Translations under genes and position numbers: made by a program | Notes under the pieces: generated by a model | What the model was told of the DNA's origin: nothing | What the model saw: the letters and a program-made list of their open reading frames with translations, nothing else | Database searches by the model: none | NCBI RefSeq assembly: GCF_004217175.1 | Contig: NZ_SHKI01000009.1 | Coordinates: forward strand, 16,796 to 80,795 | DNA length: 64,000 bases | DNA from: Leucobacter luti | GTDB taxonomy: Bacteria; Actinomycetota; Actinomycetes; Actinomycetales; Microbacteriaceae | Reading direction: 5' to 3' | In this document: one piece after another, positions 41,852-52,243 of the stretch | How the letters are laid out: every line of letters starts with the position of its first letter | Position numbering within the stretch: position 1 is the stretch's first letter

Positions 41852-44470
41852 TCAGAGCCGCGGGTCGACCGGATCCGACTCGAGCGCGAGCACCGCAGCG
41901 ACCGCCTCGTGGATCCGCCACAGCGGCTCTCCGGCGACGAGCCGGTCGAGCGCTTCGGCCCCCAGGGCGAACTCCTGCAGCGCCAGCGCGCGCTTGCGCC
42001 CCAGGTTGCGCTCGCGCAGCCGCGACAGGTTGCCGGGCCGCAGGTACTCCGGGCCGTAGATGATGCGCAGGTACTCCTGCCCGCGCACCTTCAGCCCCGG
42101 GGGCACGAGCCCCTTCGGACCGCGCACCACGGCGGCCTCCGGCTTCACCACCATGCCCTCCCCTCCGGCGGCGGTCAGCTCGAGCCACCAGGCGGTGCCA
42201 GCCGCCTCGGACTCGGGGTCGCCGAGCACCACCGTCGTGTTGCGGGTGGGGCGGATCAGCTCGGGCGCGGCCGCGTGCAGCCGGTCCGCCACCCCCAGGT
42301 GCCAGGGGTGCGGATCCGCGTAGCGAGCCCGCCCCTCGGTGGCGAGCACCTGGAACGGGGCAAAGCTCACGCCGGTGAGGCCGTCGGTCGGTGCGACGTA
42401 CTGCCGGTAGGCGCGCGTGAACGCCGCGGCGTCACCTCGCCGGTCGCGCACGCGGGCCGCGGTCGCTGCGACATCGACCCCGCGCGCGGCCGCGGCGGCG
42501 AGCCCCGCGAGCCCCGCACTCAGCGCGGCCTCGGCCGCGGCCCCCGCCGGCGCGTACACGCCGGTGAGGAGGTCGCGGGCCTTGAGCGACCACGGCAGCA
42601 GCTCGCCGTCGCACAGGATCCAATCGGTCTCGAGCTCGTCCCACAGGCCCGCCACGCTGGCAGCGTCACGGAGCCGCGCGAGCAGCTCCTCCGTGGTGTC
42701 GTGCCCGAAGAACGCGCGTCCGGTGCGGGTGGTGACCGCGCCGCTCACGCCCGGCTCGGCACCGAAGCGGCGTGCAGCCGTCGCGGCGTCACGGCAGAGC
42801 AGCACCGTGGCGCGCGAGCCCATGTGTTTCTCCTCGCACACGACGCGCGCAACCCCGGCGGCGCGGTACGCCGCGAACGCCGCACTGGGGTGTTCGAGGA
42901 AGCCGCCCTCGGTGCTCGTGGGCGCCGGCGCCATCGTGGGCGGGAGGTATGGCAGCAGGTTCGGCGAGATCGCGAACCGGCTCAGCGTCTCGAAACCGCC
43001 GGCAGCGAACTCTTCGCGGATGCGCACACCGCCGTGCAGCCGGGTCTGCACGGAGCGGCGGCCCAGCACATCGTCCCAGCGCAGCTCAGAGTCGCCACGC
43101 GGGGCCGCCTCAGCACCGGCACCTTCGCCAGCGCCAGCACCGGCACCTGCGCCAGCCACGACCGCGGCGTCGCCCGCCTCGCCGCGCGGTGGCGCGAGCG
43201 GCCGGATCGGGTCCGCGTAGCGGGCGAGCGCGGCGACCTGCACGATCTCGCGCTCCGGGTAGCGGAGCGCCGACAGGTGCCTGCCGAACGCGCACCCGGT
43301 ATCGAGACACAGGACGTTGTTGACCCACCGCGCTTCGGACACGGGGGTGTGCCCGTGCAGCACGGTCGCGGCACCGCGGTAGTCGGCGGCCCAGTTCAGC
43401 CGCACCGGGAGCCCGTACTCGTCTTGCTCACCGGTGGTCTCACCATACAGCGCGGCCGCCCTCACCCGGCCCGAGCTGCGCCCATGGTATGCCTCGCGCA
43501 GCCCGGCGTGCGCAACCACGAGCTTGCCGTCGTCGAGCACCAGGTGCGAGACGAGGCCGCGCACCCAGTCGATGACCGCGCGGCGAAACTCCTCGGTCTC
43601 ACCGGCGAGCTGCAGCAGTGTCTCCGCCAGGCCGTGGGCTGTGCTGCGCCGTTTCCCCTCGAGCGCTGCCACGAGCTTGTCCTCGTGGTTGCCCGGCACG
43701 GCGAGCGCGTGCCCGGCGGCGGTCATCCCCATCGCCAGGCGCAGCACCCCCACCGAGTCGGGGCCGCGGTCAACGAGGTCACCGAGGAACAGGGCCCGCC
43801 GCCCCTCGGGGTGGACGGCGTCGATCGCGCGGCCCGCCGCGTCGCGCGCGATCTCGTAGCCGAGCCGGGTGAGCAGCAGTTCAAGCTCGGGGAGGCAGCC
43901 GTGCACGTCGCCGATCGCGTCGAACGGGCCGTGGTCGTCGCGGTGGTCCGTCAGCAGCCTGCGCCGCACCACGCTCGCCGCGGCGACGTCGTCCACGGAG
44001 CTCAGCACGTGGACCCCGCGGAGCCCCTCGCTGCGCAGGCCGCGCAGCGAGCGCCGCAGCTGGTCGCGCTGGCGGCCGATCACGCGCGCCCCGCGCGGGG
44101 TGTCGTCGCGCCCGGCATCGTGCGCCAGGAGCACCGGTTCTGGCAGGTCGAAGACAATCGCAACCGGCAGCACATCGTGCGCCCGCGCGAGCTCGATCAG
44201 CGACGCCCGCGCTTGCTTCTGCACGTTCGTCGCGTCGATCACCGTGAGGAGCCCGGCCGCGAGGCGCTTGCCCGCGATGGTGTGGAGCACCTCGAACGCG
44301 GCCGCGGAAGCCGCCTGGTCGTTCGGGTCGTTTGACACCAGGCCGCGGCACTCGTCGCTTGAGACGGTCTCGTAGCGCCCAAAGTGCGCGCGGGCGAACC
44401 GCGTCTTCCCGGAGCCGGATGCCCCGATCAGCAGCACGAGGGACACCTCGGGGAGCGAAATCTCGGTCAT
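41852..44470 (-). CDS. pnkp: Bacterial polynucleotide kinase-phosphatase-ligase (RNA repair)
   Basis: 872 aa, three modules. Kinase about 1-165 with P-loop LLIGASGSGKTRFARAHF; metallophosphoesterase about 170-440 with IGDVHGCLPE, LGDLVDRGPDS, VPGNHEDK and LHGHTPV; adenylyltransferase about 480-872 with the nucleotidyl Lys motif CEEKHMGSRATVL. It heals and seals broken RNA together with Hen1. A Gly/Ala repeat linker (GAGAGAGEGAGAE) separates phosphatase and ligase modules. ATG at 44470 overlaps the hen1 stop by four bases. Confidence 0.93.
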   Translation of the reverse strand: MTEISLPEVSLVLLIGASGSGKTRFARAHFGRYETVSSDECRGLVSNDPNDQAASAAAFEVLHTIAGKRLAAGLLTVIDATNVQKQARASLIELARAHDVLPVAIVFDLPEPVLLAHDAGRDDTPRGARVIGRQRDQLRRSLRGLRSEGLRGVHVLSSVDDVAAASVVRRRLLTDHRDDHGPFDAIGDVHGCLPELELLLTRLGYEIARDAAGRAIDAVHPEGRRALFLGDLVDRGPDSVGVLRLAMGMTAAGHALAVPGNHEDKLVAALEGKRRSTAHGLAETLLQLAGETEEFRRAVIDWVRGLVSHLVLDDGKLVVAHAGLREAYHGRSSGRVRAAALYGETTGEQDEYGLPVRLNWAADYRGAATVLHGHTPVSEARWVNNVLCLDTGCAFGRHLSALRYPEREIVQVAALARYADPIRPLAPPRGEAGDAAVVAGAGAGAGAGEGAGAEAAPRGDSELRWDDVLGRRSVQTRLHGGVRIREEFAAGGFETLSRFAISPNLLPYLPPTMAPAPTSTEGGFLEHPSAAFAAYRAAGVARVVCEEKHMGSRATVLLCRDAATAARRFGAEPGVSGAVTTRTGRAFFGHDTTEELLARLRDAASVAGLWDELETDWILCDGELLPWSLKARDLLTGVYAPAGAAAEAALSAGLAGLAAAAARGVDVAATAARVRDRRGDAAAFTRAYRQYVAPTDGLTGVSFAPFQVLATEGRARYADPHPWHLGVADRLHAAAPELIRPTRNTTVVLGDPESEAAGTAWWLELTAAGGEGMVVKPEAAVVRGPKGLVPPGLKVRGQEYLRIIYGPEYLRPGNLSRLRERNLGRKRALALQEFALGAEALDRLVAGEPLWRIHEAVAAVLALESDPVDPRL

Positions 44471-45900
44471 CTGGTCGACCCCTCCATCGTGGCGGCACCG
44501 GCTGCCGCGCCGGGCGCGGACGATTCCGCGACGTCGCCCGCGCCGCGGGTGAACACTGCCATTTGGGTGGCGGGCCCGAGCGCCGCGTCCTCGGGCCCGA
44601 TCCCCGCGAAGCGCACGCTGTAGCCGTGGGCCGCACCCACGCGCTCCGCCCAGGCCGCAAACTCGGCGCGGGTCCACTCAAAGCGGTGATCGTGGTTGCG
44701 CAGCCCGCCGGGGATCAGGCCCGGGTAGTTCGCGTTGTACTCCACGTTCGGGGTGGTCACGATCACGTGCGTCGGCCGTGCCTCGGCAAACACCGTGCGC
44801 ACGAGGCTCGGAATCCGATCAGCGTCAAGGTGTTCGATCACCTCCATCAGCACCATCGCGTCGAAACCGCGCAACCGGTCGTCCCGGTAGGTGAGCGACG
44901 ACTGGATCAGGCTCACCTTCCGGCGTTGCGCGTCGGACGCCTCGTCGAGGCCGAGCCGCCGCTCCGCCTGCGCGAGCGCCCGCGCCGAAACATCAGCCCC
45001 CACGAGGCGCGTGATGGCCCGGTCGCGAAACAGCGGCGCGAGCAGCGCCCCCTGGCCGCAGCCCATGTCGAGCACGCTGGTGGCGCCGAGGCTCCGGAGC
45101 TCGGCGTGCACGGCGTCCCGGCGCTGCCGGGCCAGCGAGGGCTGGGCGGCGCCGTCCGGGGCGGTCCCTGGCACCTCGGCGTCGTCCTGCGCCGCGCTGA
45201 TGAGGTCGCGCTGGTGCCGCAGGAAGCGCCGCAGGATCAGTTCTTTCTCTGGGTGACTCCCCAGCCAGTCACCGCCGTGGCGCAGCAGCTTATCCGCCTC
45301 CGTGTGGTCCACCCAGTAGTGCTTCGCGTCGTCGAGCACCGGCAGCAGCACGATCAGCTGCTGCAGCGCCTGCTGCACGGTCGCGGTGCCCGTGAGTCGC
45401 ACGTCGAAGATGCGGGCGTCGCCCCACTCGGGAAGCTCCGGATCGAGCGGGAGCGCGGTCGCGTCCACCCGCCACCCGAGCGGCTCCCACAGGGCCCGGA
45501 TCAGGCCCTCACCCCGCTCGCAGGCGACCGTGGGCAGGTGCAACTCGAGGTCAAGCGGCGCCGCGACCCGCTCGGGGCGCGTGGCGCAGTTACCGGCGAG
45601 CGCGGTGCCGAACACGCCCCGGATCGCGCCCGTCAGCAGCGACGACGCCACGTATGGTCGATCGTTCACGTACTGGCCCAGCGTGAAGCTCTCAAGCGCC
45701 GCGCCCTGGCCGCGCACGAGCCCGATCGCGTCGACGTCGAGCAGCAGCGCAACGGTGCAGCGCTCGGCCGTGAGCTCCGTGCAAAACACCCGGGTGTCGC
45801 CCACCGAGAGCGCCCGGTGATGCAGGCGATCCGGGTGTTTGTGCAGCAGATACGTCAGGTCGGCTACCGGCGCTGAGGTGGTGCTGATCGAGAGGTACAC
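44467..45900 (-). CDS. hen1: 3'-terminal RNA ribose 2'-O-methyltransferase Hen1
   Basis: 477 aa. The N-terminal about 240 residues are the bacterial-specific region needed to activate the Pnkp ligase; the C-terminal methyltransferase has the SAM motif VLDMGCGQGALLAP and metal-site residues in MEVIEHLD and the later HDHRFEW. It methylates the 2'-OH at the 3' break end before sealing, protecting repaired RNA from re-cleavage. First gene of the pair. Confidence 0.94.
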   Translation of the reverse strand: MYLSISTTSAPVADLTYLLHKHPDRLHHRALSVGDTRVFCTELTAERCTVALLLDVDAIGLVRGQGAALESFTLGQYVNDRPYVASSLLTGAIRGVFGTALAGNCATRPERVAAPLDLELHLPTVACERGEGLIRALWEPLGWRVDATALPLDPELPEWGDARIFDVRLTGTATVQQALQQLIVLLPVLDDAKHYWVDHTEADKLLRHGGDWLGSHPEKELILRRFLRHQRDLISAAQDDAEVPGTAPDGAAQPSLARQRRDAVHAELRSLGATSVLDMGCGQGALLAPLFRDRAITRLVGADVSARALAQAERRLGLDEASDAQRRKVSLIQSSLTYRDDRLRGFDAMVLMEVIEHLDADRIPSLVRTVFAEARPTHVIVTTPNVEYNANYPGLIPGGLRNHDHRFEWTRAEFAAWAERVGAAHGYSVRFAGIGPEDAALGPATQMAVFTRGAGDVAESSAPGAAAGAATMEGSTR

Positions 45901-45948
45901 CCCTCAAGTATCACACCGGCTGCCTGGCGCGGAGTCTCCGGCCGGAGG

Positions 45949-47193
45949 CTAGTAGCGCTCTCCCACCCGCACCACGTAGCCGGCGTCGCGGAGCGCCTGG
46001 GCCACCGCCTCGCCGTGCTCGATCCCGCGGGTCTCAACGTGCAGTTCAAGCTCCACCTCGCTCACGGGCAGCTCGGTCGCGTGGCGCGTGTGGATCACCT
46101 CGATCACGTTCGCGTTCTGCTCGGCGACGATCGTGGCGGTGCGCACCAACTGCCCCGGCACGTCTGGAAGCAGGATCCGCAGCTTCGTGTAGCGCGCCGC
46201 CGCGGCGAGGCCGTGACCGATCACGCGCTGCAGCAGCAGGGGGTCGATGTTGCCGCCCGAGAGGATCGTGGCGGTGGGACCGGTGACTTTCAGCCGCCCC
46301 GTGAGCATCGCGGCAACGCCCGCGGCCCCGGCCGGCTCCACCACGAGCTTCGCGCGCTCAAGCAGCATGACGATCGCGCGCGCAATGTCGTCGTCGCTCA
46401 CCGTCACCACCTCGTCGACGTAATCGCGCACGAGGTCGAAGTTGAGCACGCCCGGGCGGGCCACGGCGATACCGTCGGCGATGGTCGACTTCGTCTGGAT
46501 CGTGACGGGCTCACCCGCCGCGAGCGAGGCCGGATAGGGCGCCGCGTTCTCAGCCTGCACGCCGATCACGCGGATCGTGCGCCCGCGCTCGGCGGCCCAC
46601 TGCTTCGCGGCGACCGCGACGCCGGCGATAAGCCCGCCGCCGCCGATCGGCACGATCAGGTTCTCGATCTCGGGCGCCACATCGAGCATCTCAAGCGCGA
46701 CCGTGCCCTGCCCCTCGATGACCGCCGGGTCGTCGAACGGCGGGATGAAGATCGCGCCGGTCTCGCGCACGAACTCCTGCGCGGCCCGGTTCGTCTCGTC
46801 GAACGTGGCGCCCACGAGCTGCACGTTTGCGCCGTAGTTGCGGGTGGCCTGCAGCTTCGGCAGCGCAACGCCGAGCGGCATAAAGATCGTCGCGGTGATG
46901 CCAAGCTCGCGCGCGGCGAAGGCCACGCCCTGGGCGTGGTTCCCGGCGGACGCGGCGACCACACCGCGGGCCCGCTCCTCGGCCGTGAGCTGCGTGAGGC
47001 GGTTGTACGCGCCGCGCAGCTTGTACGCGCCGGTGCGCTGCAGGTTTTCGCACTTCAGGTAGACCCGCGGGACGCCAAGAATCTCCGCGAGGAAGCGCGA
47101 GGACTCGAGCGGGGTGCGGCGCGTAACGCGGTGCACCACCTCGAGTGCGTGCCCGAACTCTGCAAGCGTGGGAGGCGTCGTTGTGTGGGTCAT
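45949..47193 (-). CDS. ilvA: Threonine ammonia-lyase (catabolic type, ACT domain)
   Basis: 414 aa, PLP fold-type II. Schiff-base Lys in RTGAYKLRGAYNRL, PLP loop VPIGGGGLIAG, and ASAGNHAQGVAFAARELG. The C-terminal about 75 residues (RILLPDVPGQLVRTATIVAE) are an ACT domain. It deaminates threonine or serine; length and single ACT fit the TdcB/YgkE-like class. ATG at 47193 follows GAAGGAAA and overlaps the end of the upstream transporter gene. A CTCCGG/CCGGAG palindrome lies at its stop. Confidence 0.93.
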   Translation of the reverse strand: MTHTTTPPTLAEFGHALEVVHRVTRRTPLESSRFLAEILGVPRVYLKCENLQRTGAYKLRGAYNRLTQLTAEERARGVVAASAGNHAQGVAFAARELGITATIFMPLGVALPKLQATRNYGANVQLVGATFDETNRAAQEFVRETGAIFIPPFDDPAVIEGQGTVALEMLDVAPEIENLIVPIGGGGLIAGVAVAAKQWAAERGRTIRVIGVQAENAAPYPASLAAGEPVTIQTKSTIADGIAVARPGVLNFDLVRDYVDEVVTVSDDDIARAIVMLLERAKLVVEPAGAAGVAAMLTGRLKVTGPTATILSGGNIDPLLLQRVIGHGLAAAARYTKLRILLPDVPGQLVRTATIVAEQNANVIEVIHTRHATELPVSEVELELHVETRGIEHGEAVAQALRDAGYVVRVGERY

Positions 47194-48389
47194 CGGTTTC
47201 CTTCCGTGCGGGTGATGCGTGCGACGTTGCGGGCGCGGTGCTTCGCCTGCTGCGCGGTGCGTTCTCGATGGTGGTAGGCAGCAACCGGGTCGGTCCCCGG
47301 TTCCCACTGCCGCTTCACGAGAGTATTCACGATTGAGTTTGCCGCGGCGACGAGCGGCACGGCGAAGAGCGCGCCCGGAATGCCGGCGAGCAGCGCGCCG
47401 GTCGACACCGCGAGCACCACGCCGAGCGGGTGCACCTTCACGGCGCTACCCATGACGAGCGGCTGAAGCACGTGGCCCTCGATCTGGTTCACCAGGATCA
47501 CCACGCCGAGCATCAGCAGCGCGTTCACTGGCCCGTTGTACACGAGCGCGATGAACGCTGCGAGCAAGCCGGTGCTGATCGCGCCAAGGAACGGGATGAA
47601 CGAGCCGAGGAACACGAGCACGGCGATGGGGATCGGCAGCGGTACGCCAAGCAGTGCGGCGCCCACACCGATACCGACGGCGTCGACGAAGGCGACGAAG
47701 ATCTGCACGCGCACGTACTGCCCCACAGACACCCAGCCGGTGATCCCGGCGGCGTCGACCGGCGCGTGCGCGCGGGCCGGCAGGAAGCCGAGCACCCAGT
47801 ACCAGATCCGCTTCCCGTCGATGAGCAGGAAGATGAGGGAGAAGATGGTGAGCAGCAGGCCCGTGACGAACTGGCCGGCCGAGGTGGCCACGCCGAGCGC
47901 ACCGTTCCAGATCGAGCCCTGGTTCTCGTCGAGCGTGGTCACGACCTTGTTGAAGAAGCCCGAGATCTGCTCGGCGGTGATGCCCAGCTTGTTGTCCTCG
48001 ATCCAGTGCAGGATCTCCCACCAGACCTCCTCCGACCGGGATGAGAGATCGTCGAGGCCGCTGCGCAGCTGGGTGATGATGAGGTTGATGAGGATCCAGA
48101 CTGCCGCGACGAACATCGCGAGGGCGGTCAATACCCCGCTCCAGCGCGGGGCGCCGTGGCGCACAAACCACTCGACCACGGGCGCGAGCAGCGCGGTGAG
48201 CAGGATCGCGATGAGCACGGGAATCACAATGATCCGCACCTGCACGATCAGCCACAGGAAGCCGGCGAGCGCGAGCCCGATCAGGATCAACCGCCACGAC
48301 CACGCGGCGGCAACGCGAATACCGAGCGGCAGCTCCTGCGCGGCGCTGACGTTCTGGGGAGTCCCCCCGCTGTCTCTATGCTCGTCCAC
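47190..48389 (-). CDS. AI-2E-family transporter
   Basis: 399 aa, about eight transmembrane segments. LLTALLAPVVEWFVRHGAPR and the later LGSFIPFLGAISTGLLAAFI and NQIEGHVLQPLVMGSAVKVH are hallmarks of the PerM/AI-2E exporter family. Proposed roles range from autoinducer-2 export to ion antiport; luxS is present at 16.3 kb, but linkage is loose. Overlaps ilvA by four bases. Confidence 0.9.
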   Translation of the reverse strand: MDEHRDSGGTPQNVSAAQELPLGIRVAAAWSWRLILIGLALAGFLWLIVQVRIIVIPVLIAILLTALLAPVVEWFVRHGAPRWSGVLTALAMFVAAVWILINLIITQLRSGLDDLSSRSEEVWWEILHWIEDNKLGITAEQISGFFNKVVTTLDENQGSIWNGALGVATSAGQFVTGLLLTIFSLIFLLIDGKRIWYWVLGFLPARAHAPVDAAGITGWVSVGQYVRVQIFVAFVDAVGIGVGAALLGVPLPIPIAVLVFLGSFIPFLGAISTGLLAAFIALVYNGPVNALLMLGVVILVNQIEGHVLQPLVMGSAVKVHPLGVVLAVSTGALLAGIPGALFAVPLVAAANSIVNTLVKRQWEPGTDPVAAYHHRERTAQQAKHRARNVARITRTEGNR

Positions 48390-48464
48390 GGCACAATCCT
48401 AGCGAGCGGCACATGCGCAATCCGCGTACCGGGCGTGTCACTCCCCGCGTTCTCACCCGACTCA

Positions 48465-49868
48465 CTAGAGCAGGCGCCGGAGACCCCCGCGCGCGAGGGC
48501 CTCCTTGTTCTTCGTGAACGGCGGCATGATCGTGGCAGCGAGCGTCTCCGGGCGCAGCGGCTTGGAGAGCACCGCCTTCTCGTGGCTGAACGTGAGGAAC
48601 GAGCGCTCGCCGTGGTACGCGCCCATTCCGCTCTCGCCAACGCCGCCGAACGGCAGGTCGTGCGCCACGAGGTGCAGTGCGGGGATCCCGAAGTTCAGTG
48701 CGCCCGAGCTCGTCTCCCGCTCCCACCGGTCGCGCGCCGCCCGGTCCGTGCTGAACACGTACGCGGCGAGCGGCTTGTCGCGGCTCACCACGAAGCCGAG
48801 CGCGTCGTCCAGATCAGACACCTCGACGAGGGGCAGGATCGGCCCGAAGATCTCCTCCTGCATCACGCCGGCCTCGCGCGACACCCCGGCGAGGACGGTC
48901 GGCGCGATCCAGCGCGCCCCGGCGTCGTGCTCACCGCCGGTAAGCGCCTCACCGTCGCCGAGGTGGCCCGTGAGACGCGCAAACTGGGCGTCGGTGATGA
49001 TCCGCCCGTAGTCCGGGTTCTCCCGTGTCGCCGTGCCGTACAGCTCCTGGATCGCCTCGACGAGCGCGGGGCCCAGCCGGCGCAGCACCGCGCGAGAGCC
49101 GAGCACGTAGTCCGGCGCGATGCAGGTCTGGCCCGCGTTCATAAACTTGGCCCACGCGATGCGGCGCGCGGCCTCGGCGATCGGCACCGTGTCGTCGACA
49201 TAGACCGGCGATTTCCCGCCGAGCTCGAGCGTTACGGGGGTGAGGTGCTCGGCCGCGGCGCGCGCGACAATCCTGCCCACTCGCCCGTTCCCCGTGTAGA
49301 AGATGTGGTCGAACCGTTCGGCGAGCAGCGCCGTGGTCTCGGGCACGCCGCCGGTGACCACCGCGACCGCGCGGCGGTCGAGCACGTCTGGCAGCACGGT
49401 CGCGATGAGCTCCCCCGTGGCCGGAGCGAGCTCACTCGGCTTCACGATCACCGCGTTCCCCGCGGCGATCGCGCCGATCACGGGCGACAGCGCGAGCATG
49501 AGGGGGTAGTTCCACGGCGCGATCACGAGCGCGACGCCCAGCGGCTCACGGACGACGCGCGCGGCGGCCGGCTGCACGGCGAGCGGCACGCCGACGCGCC
49601 GCGGGCGTATCCAACTCCCGAGGTGCGCGAGCGCGTGGTCGAGCTCGGCGATCAAGAACCCGATCTCGGTCAGCTGCGATTCAGTCCCAGACTTGCCGAG
49701 GTCCTGCTTGAGCGCCGCTTCAAAATCGGCGCCGCGCTCAAGCAGCAGCGCGCGCATGCGTTCAAGCTGGTCACGGCGCCAGGCCTCGGGCCGGGTTACG
49801 CCCCGCCCAAAGCTGTGCCGCACCCCGGCGACGATTCCGGGAATCCGATCCACTGACGTGTAGCCCAT
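48465..49868 (-). CDS. Class 3-type aldehyde dehydrogenase
   Basis: 467 aa. PWNYPLMLALSPVIGAIAAG, catalytic Glu in LELGGKSPVYV, Cys in NAGQTCIAPDYVL, and the C-terminal FGGVGESGMGAYHGERSF typical of fatty/aromatic aldehyde dehydrogenases (ALDH3). A GTG six bases upstream (49874) is an alternative start. Stand-alone; physiological aldehyde unknown. Confidence 0.88.
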   Translation of the reverse strand: MGYTSVDRIPGIVAGVRHSFGRGVTRPEAWRRDQLERMRALLLERGADFEAALKQDLGKSGTESQLTEIGFLIAELDHALAHLGSWIRPRRVGVPLAVQPAAARVVREPLGVALVIAPWNYPLMLALSPVIGAIAAGNAVIVKPSELAPATGELIATVLPDVLDRRAVAVVTGGVPETTALLAERFDHIFYTGNGRVGRIVARAAAEHLTPVTLELGGKSPVYVDDTVPIAEAARRIAWAKFMNAGQTCIAPDYVLGSRAVLRRLGPALVEAIQELYGTATRENPDYGRIITDAQFARLTGHLGDGEALTGGEHDAGARWIAPTVLAGVSREAGVMQEEIFGPILPLVEVSDLDDALGFVVSRDKPLAAYVFSTDRAARDRWERETSSGALNFGIPALHLVAHDLPFGGVGESGMGAYHGERSFLTFSHEKAVLSKPLRPETLAATIMPPFTKNKEALARGGLRRLL

Positions 49869-49931
49869 GACCACACACTACTCGCGCAGCTGCGCGCCCG
49901 CGCGTCACATCCGCGGGCGCGGGCCCGCCGG

Positions 49932-50224
49932 TTACCAGAAGTGGAGGCCGGGAATGATCAGGAAGATCCCCACGAGCACCGCGAGCACCGAGAGGCCGAA
50001 GCAGATGTTCGCCGAGACCGTGGCCCAGCGGGGACGCACCTGGTCGACGTCGTCGTCCTCATCGTCGCGGGACGGGCCATTCGGTTCGAATGAGCCGTCG
50101 GGCCGCGGCGCGGGCGGCGCGGGCGTTGCGAGGAACCGGATCCCGAGCGAGTACAGCGCCACCACGAACACGGCCGAGCCGAGCGCTGCGCCAAACACGA
50201 CGAGGAATGACATCCACTCAATAT

Positions 50225-50228
<4 letters not shown>
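49932..50228 (-). CDS. Small two-helix membrane protein linked to pit
   Basis: 98 aa. Two hydrophobic segments (FLVVFGAALGSAVFVVALYS and ICFGLSVLAVLVGIFLIIPG) separated by a Pro/Asp-rich loop (SRDDEDDDVDQ). ATG overlaps the pit stop by four bases. A small membrane protein after pit is common in Actinobacteria; function unknown. Confidence 0.75.
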
Positions 50229-51601
<1,373 letters not shown>

Positions 51602-51645
51602 CGGCGTCTTTCGTTCGGGAATATGGGCCGTGAATCACTCGCAGT

Positions 51646-51678
51646 GTCACCAGAACTTCACCGAACGTTCAGCTGGGA
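51646..51678. promoter_or_regulatory. PHO-box-like 11-bp direct repeats, set 1
   Basis: GTCACCAGAAC, TTCACCGAACG, TTCAGCTGGGA: three consecutive 11-bp units with a TCACC-type core, the arrangement bound by actinobacterial PhoP (GTTCACC-N4). 45 bp upstream of pit. Confidence 0.5.
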
Positions 51679-51747
51679 TGAGTTGACATGCGAGCGCCAC
51701 ACTCATGGTTCCACCTCGGGGGGAGCAGGTCAAGCTGAGGCGACCCC

Positions 51748-51780
51748 GTTTACCTTCCGTTCACCCGGGATGTTCAGCCG
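51748..51780. promoter_or_regulatory. PHO-box-like 11-bp direct repeats, set 2
   Basis: GTTTACC at 51748 and GTTCACC at 51759 are spaced exactly 11 bp, and GTTCAGC follows at 51772. A close match to the streptomycete PHO box core. Confidence 0.6.
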
Positions 51781-51955
51781 CGGTTTCGGGCGGGATACGG
51801 ACGCGCTCCGCCGCAGTGTTTCTGTTACCCCGGCCGCGGCGCGCAGCGGCGGCGCCGCCGCTGCGCGGCACCCGGCCCGGCCCAGCCCAGCACCCAGCGC
51901 GCGCACGGCCTGCGCGGCTAGACTGTCGGCCACACCAGAGTCTTGAGGAGGCCCC

Positions 51956-52231
51956 ATGAGCACGGCTCAGCTGACCGATTTTGTCCCGGAGTCCGGAACG
52001 ATCACGATGTTCTCCACCGAGTGGTGCAGCTACTGCAAGCGGCTGAAGCTCATGCTCGACAAGACGGGCATCGGCTACACCGAGGTCGACATCGAAAACA
52101 CCCCTGGCACCCCCGAGCTGGTGATGGAGGCAAACGGCGGCAATCAGACCGTTCCGACCGTCGTGTTCCCCGACGGCACCACCGCAACCAACCCGTCGCT
52201 CAACGACGTGAAGGCGCGGCTCGGCCTGTAG
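51956..52231 (+). CDS. Mycoredoxin (glutaredoxin-like)
   Basis: 91 aa. Thioredoxin fold with active site STEWCSYCKRLK and cis-Pro in GGNQTVPTVVFPDGT. Reduces mixed disulfides using mycothiol. Strong RBS GAGGAGG at 51942-51948 before the ATG; a TAGACT -10-like box lies near 51917. Confidence 0.9.
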   Translation: MSTAQLTDFVPESGTITMFSTEWCSYCKRLKLMLDKTGIGYTEVDIENTPGTPELVMEANGGNQTVPTVVFPDGTTATNPSLNDVKARLGL

Positions 52232-52243
52232 CGCGGGTGCGGC

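Noticed and set aside
41666..44335. 889-aa plus-strand open frame opposite pnkp
   Set aside because: Antisense shadow in GC-rich DNA; no motifs, and pnkp explains the region.
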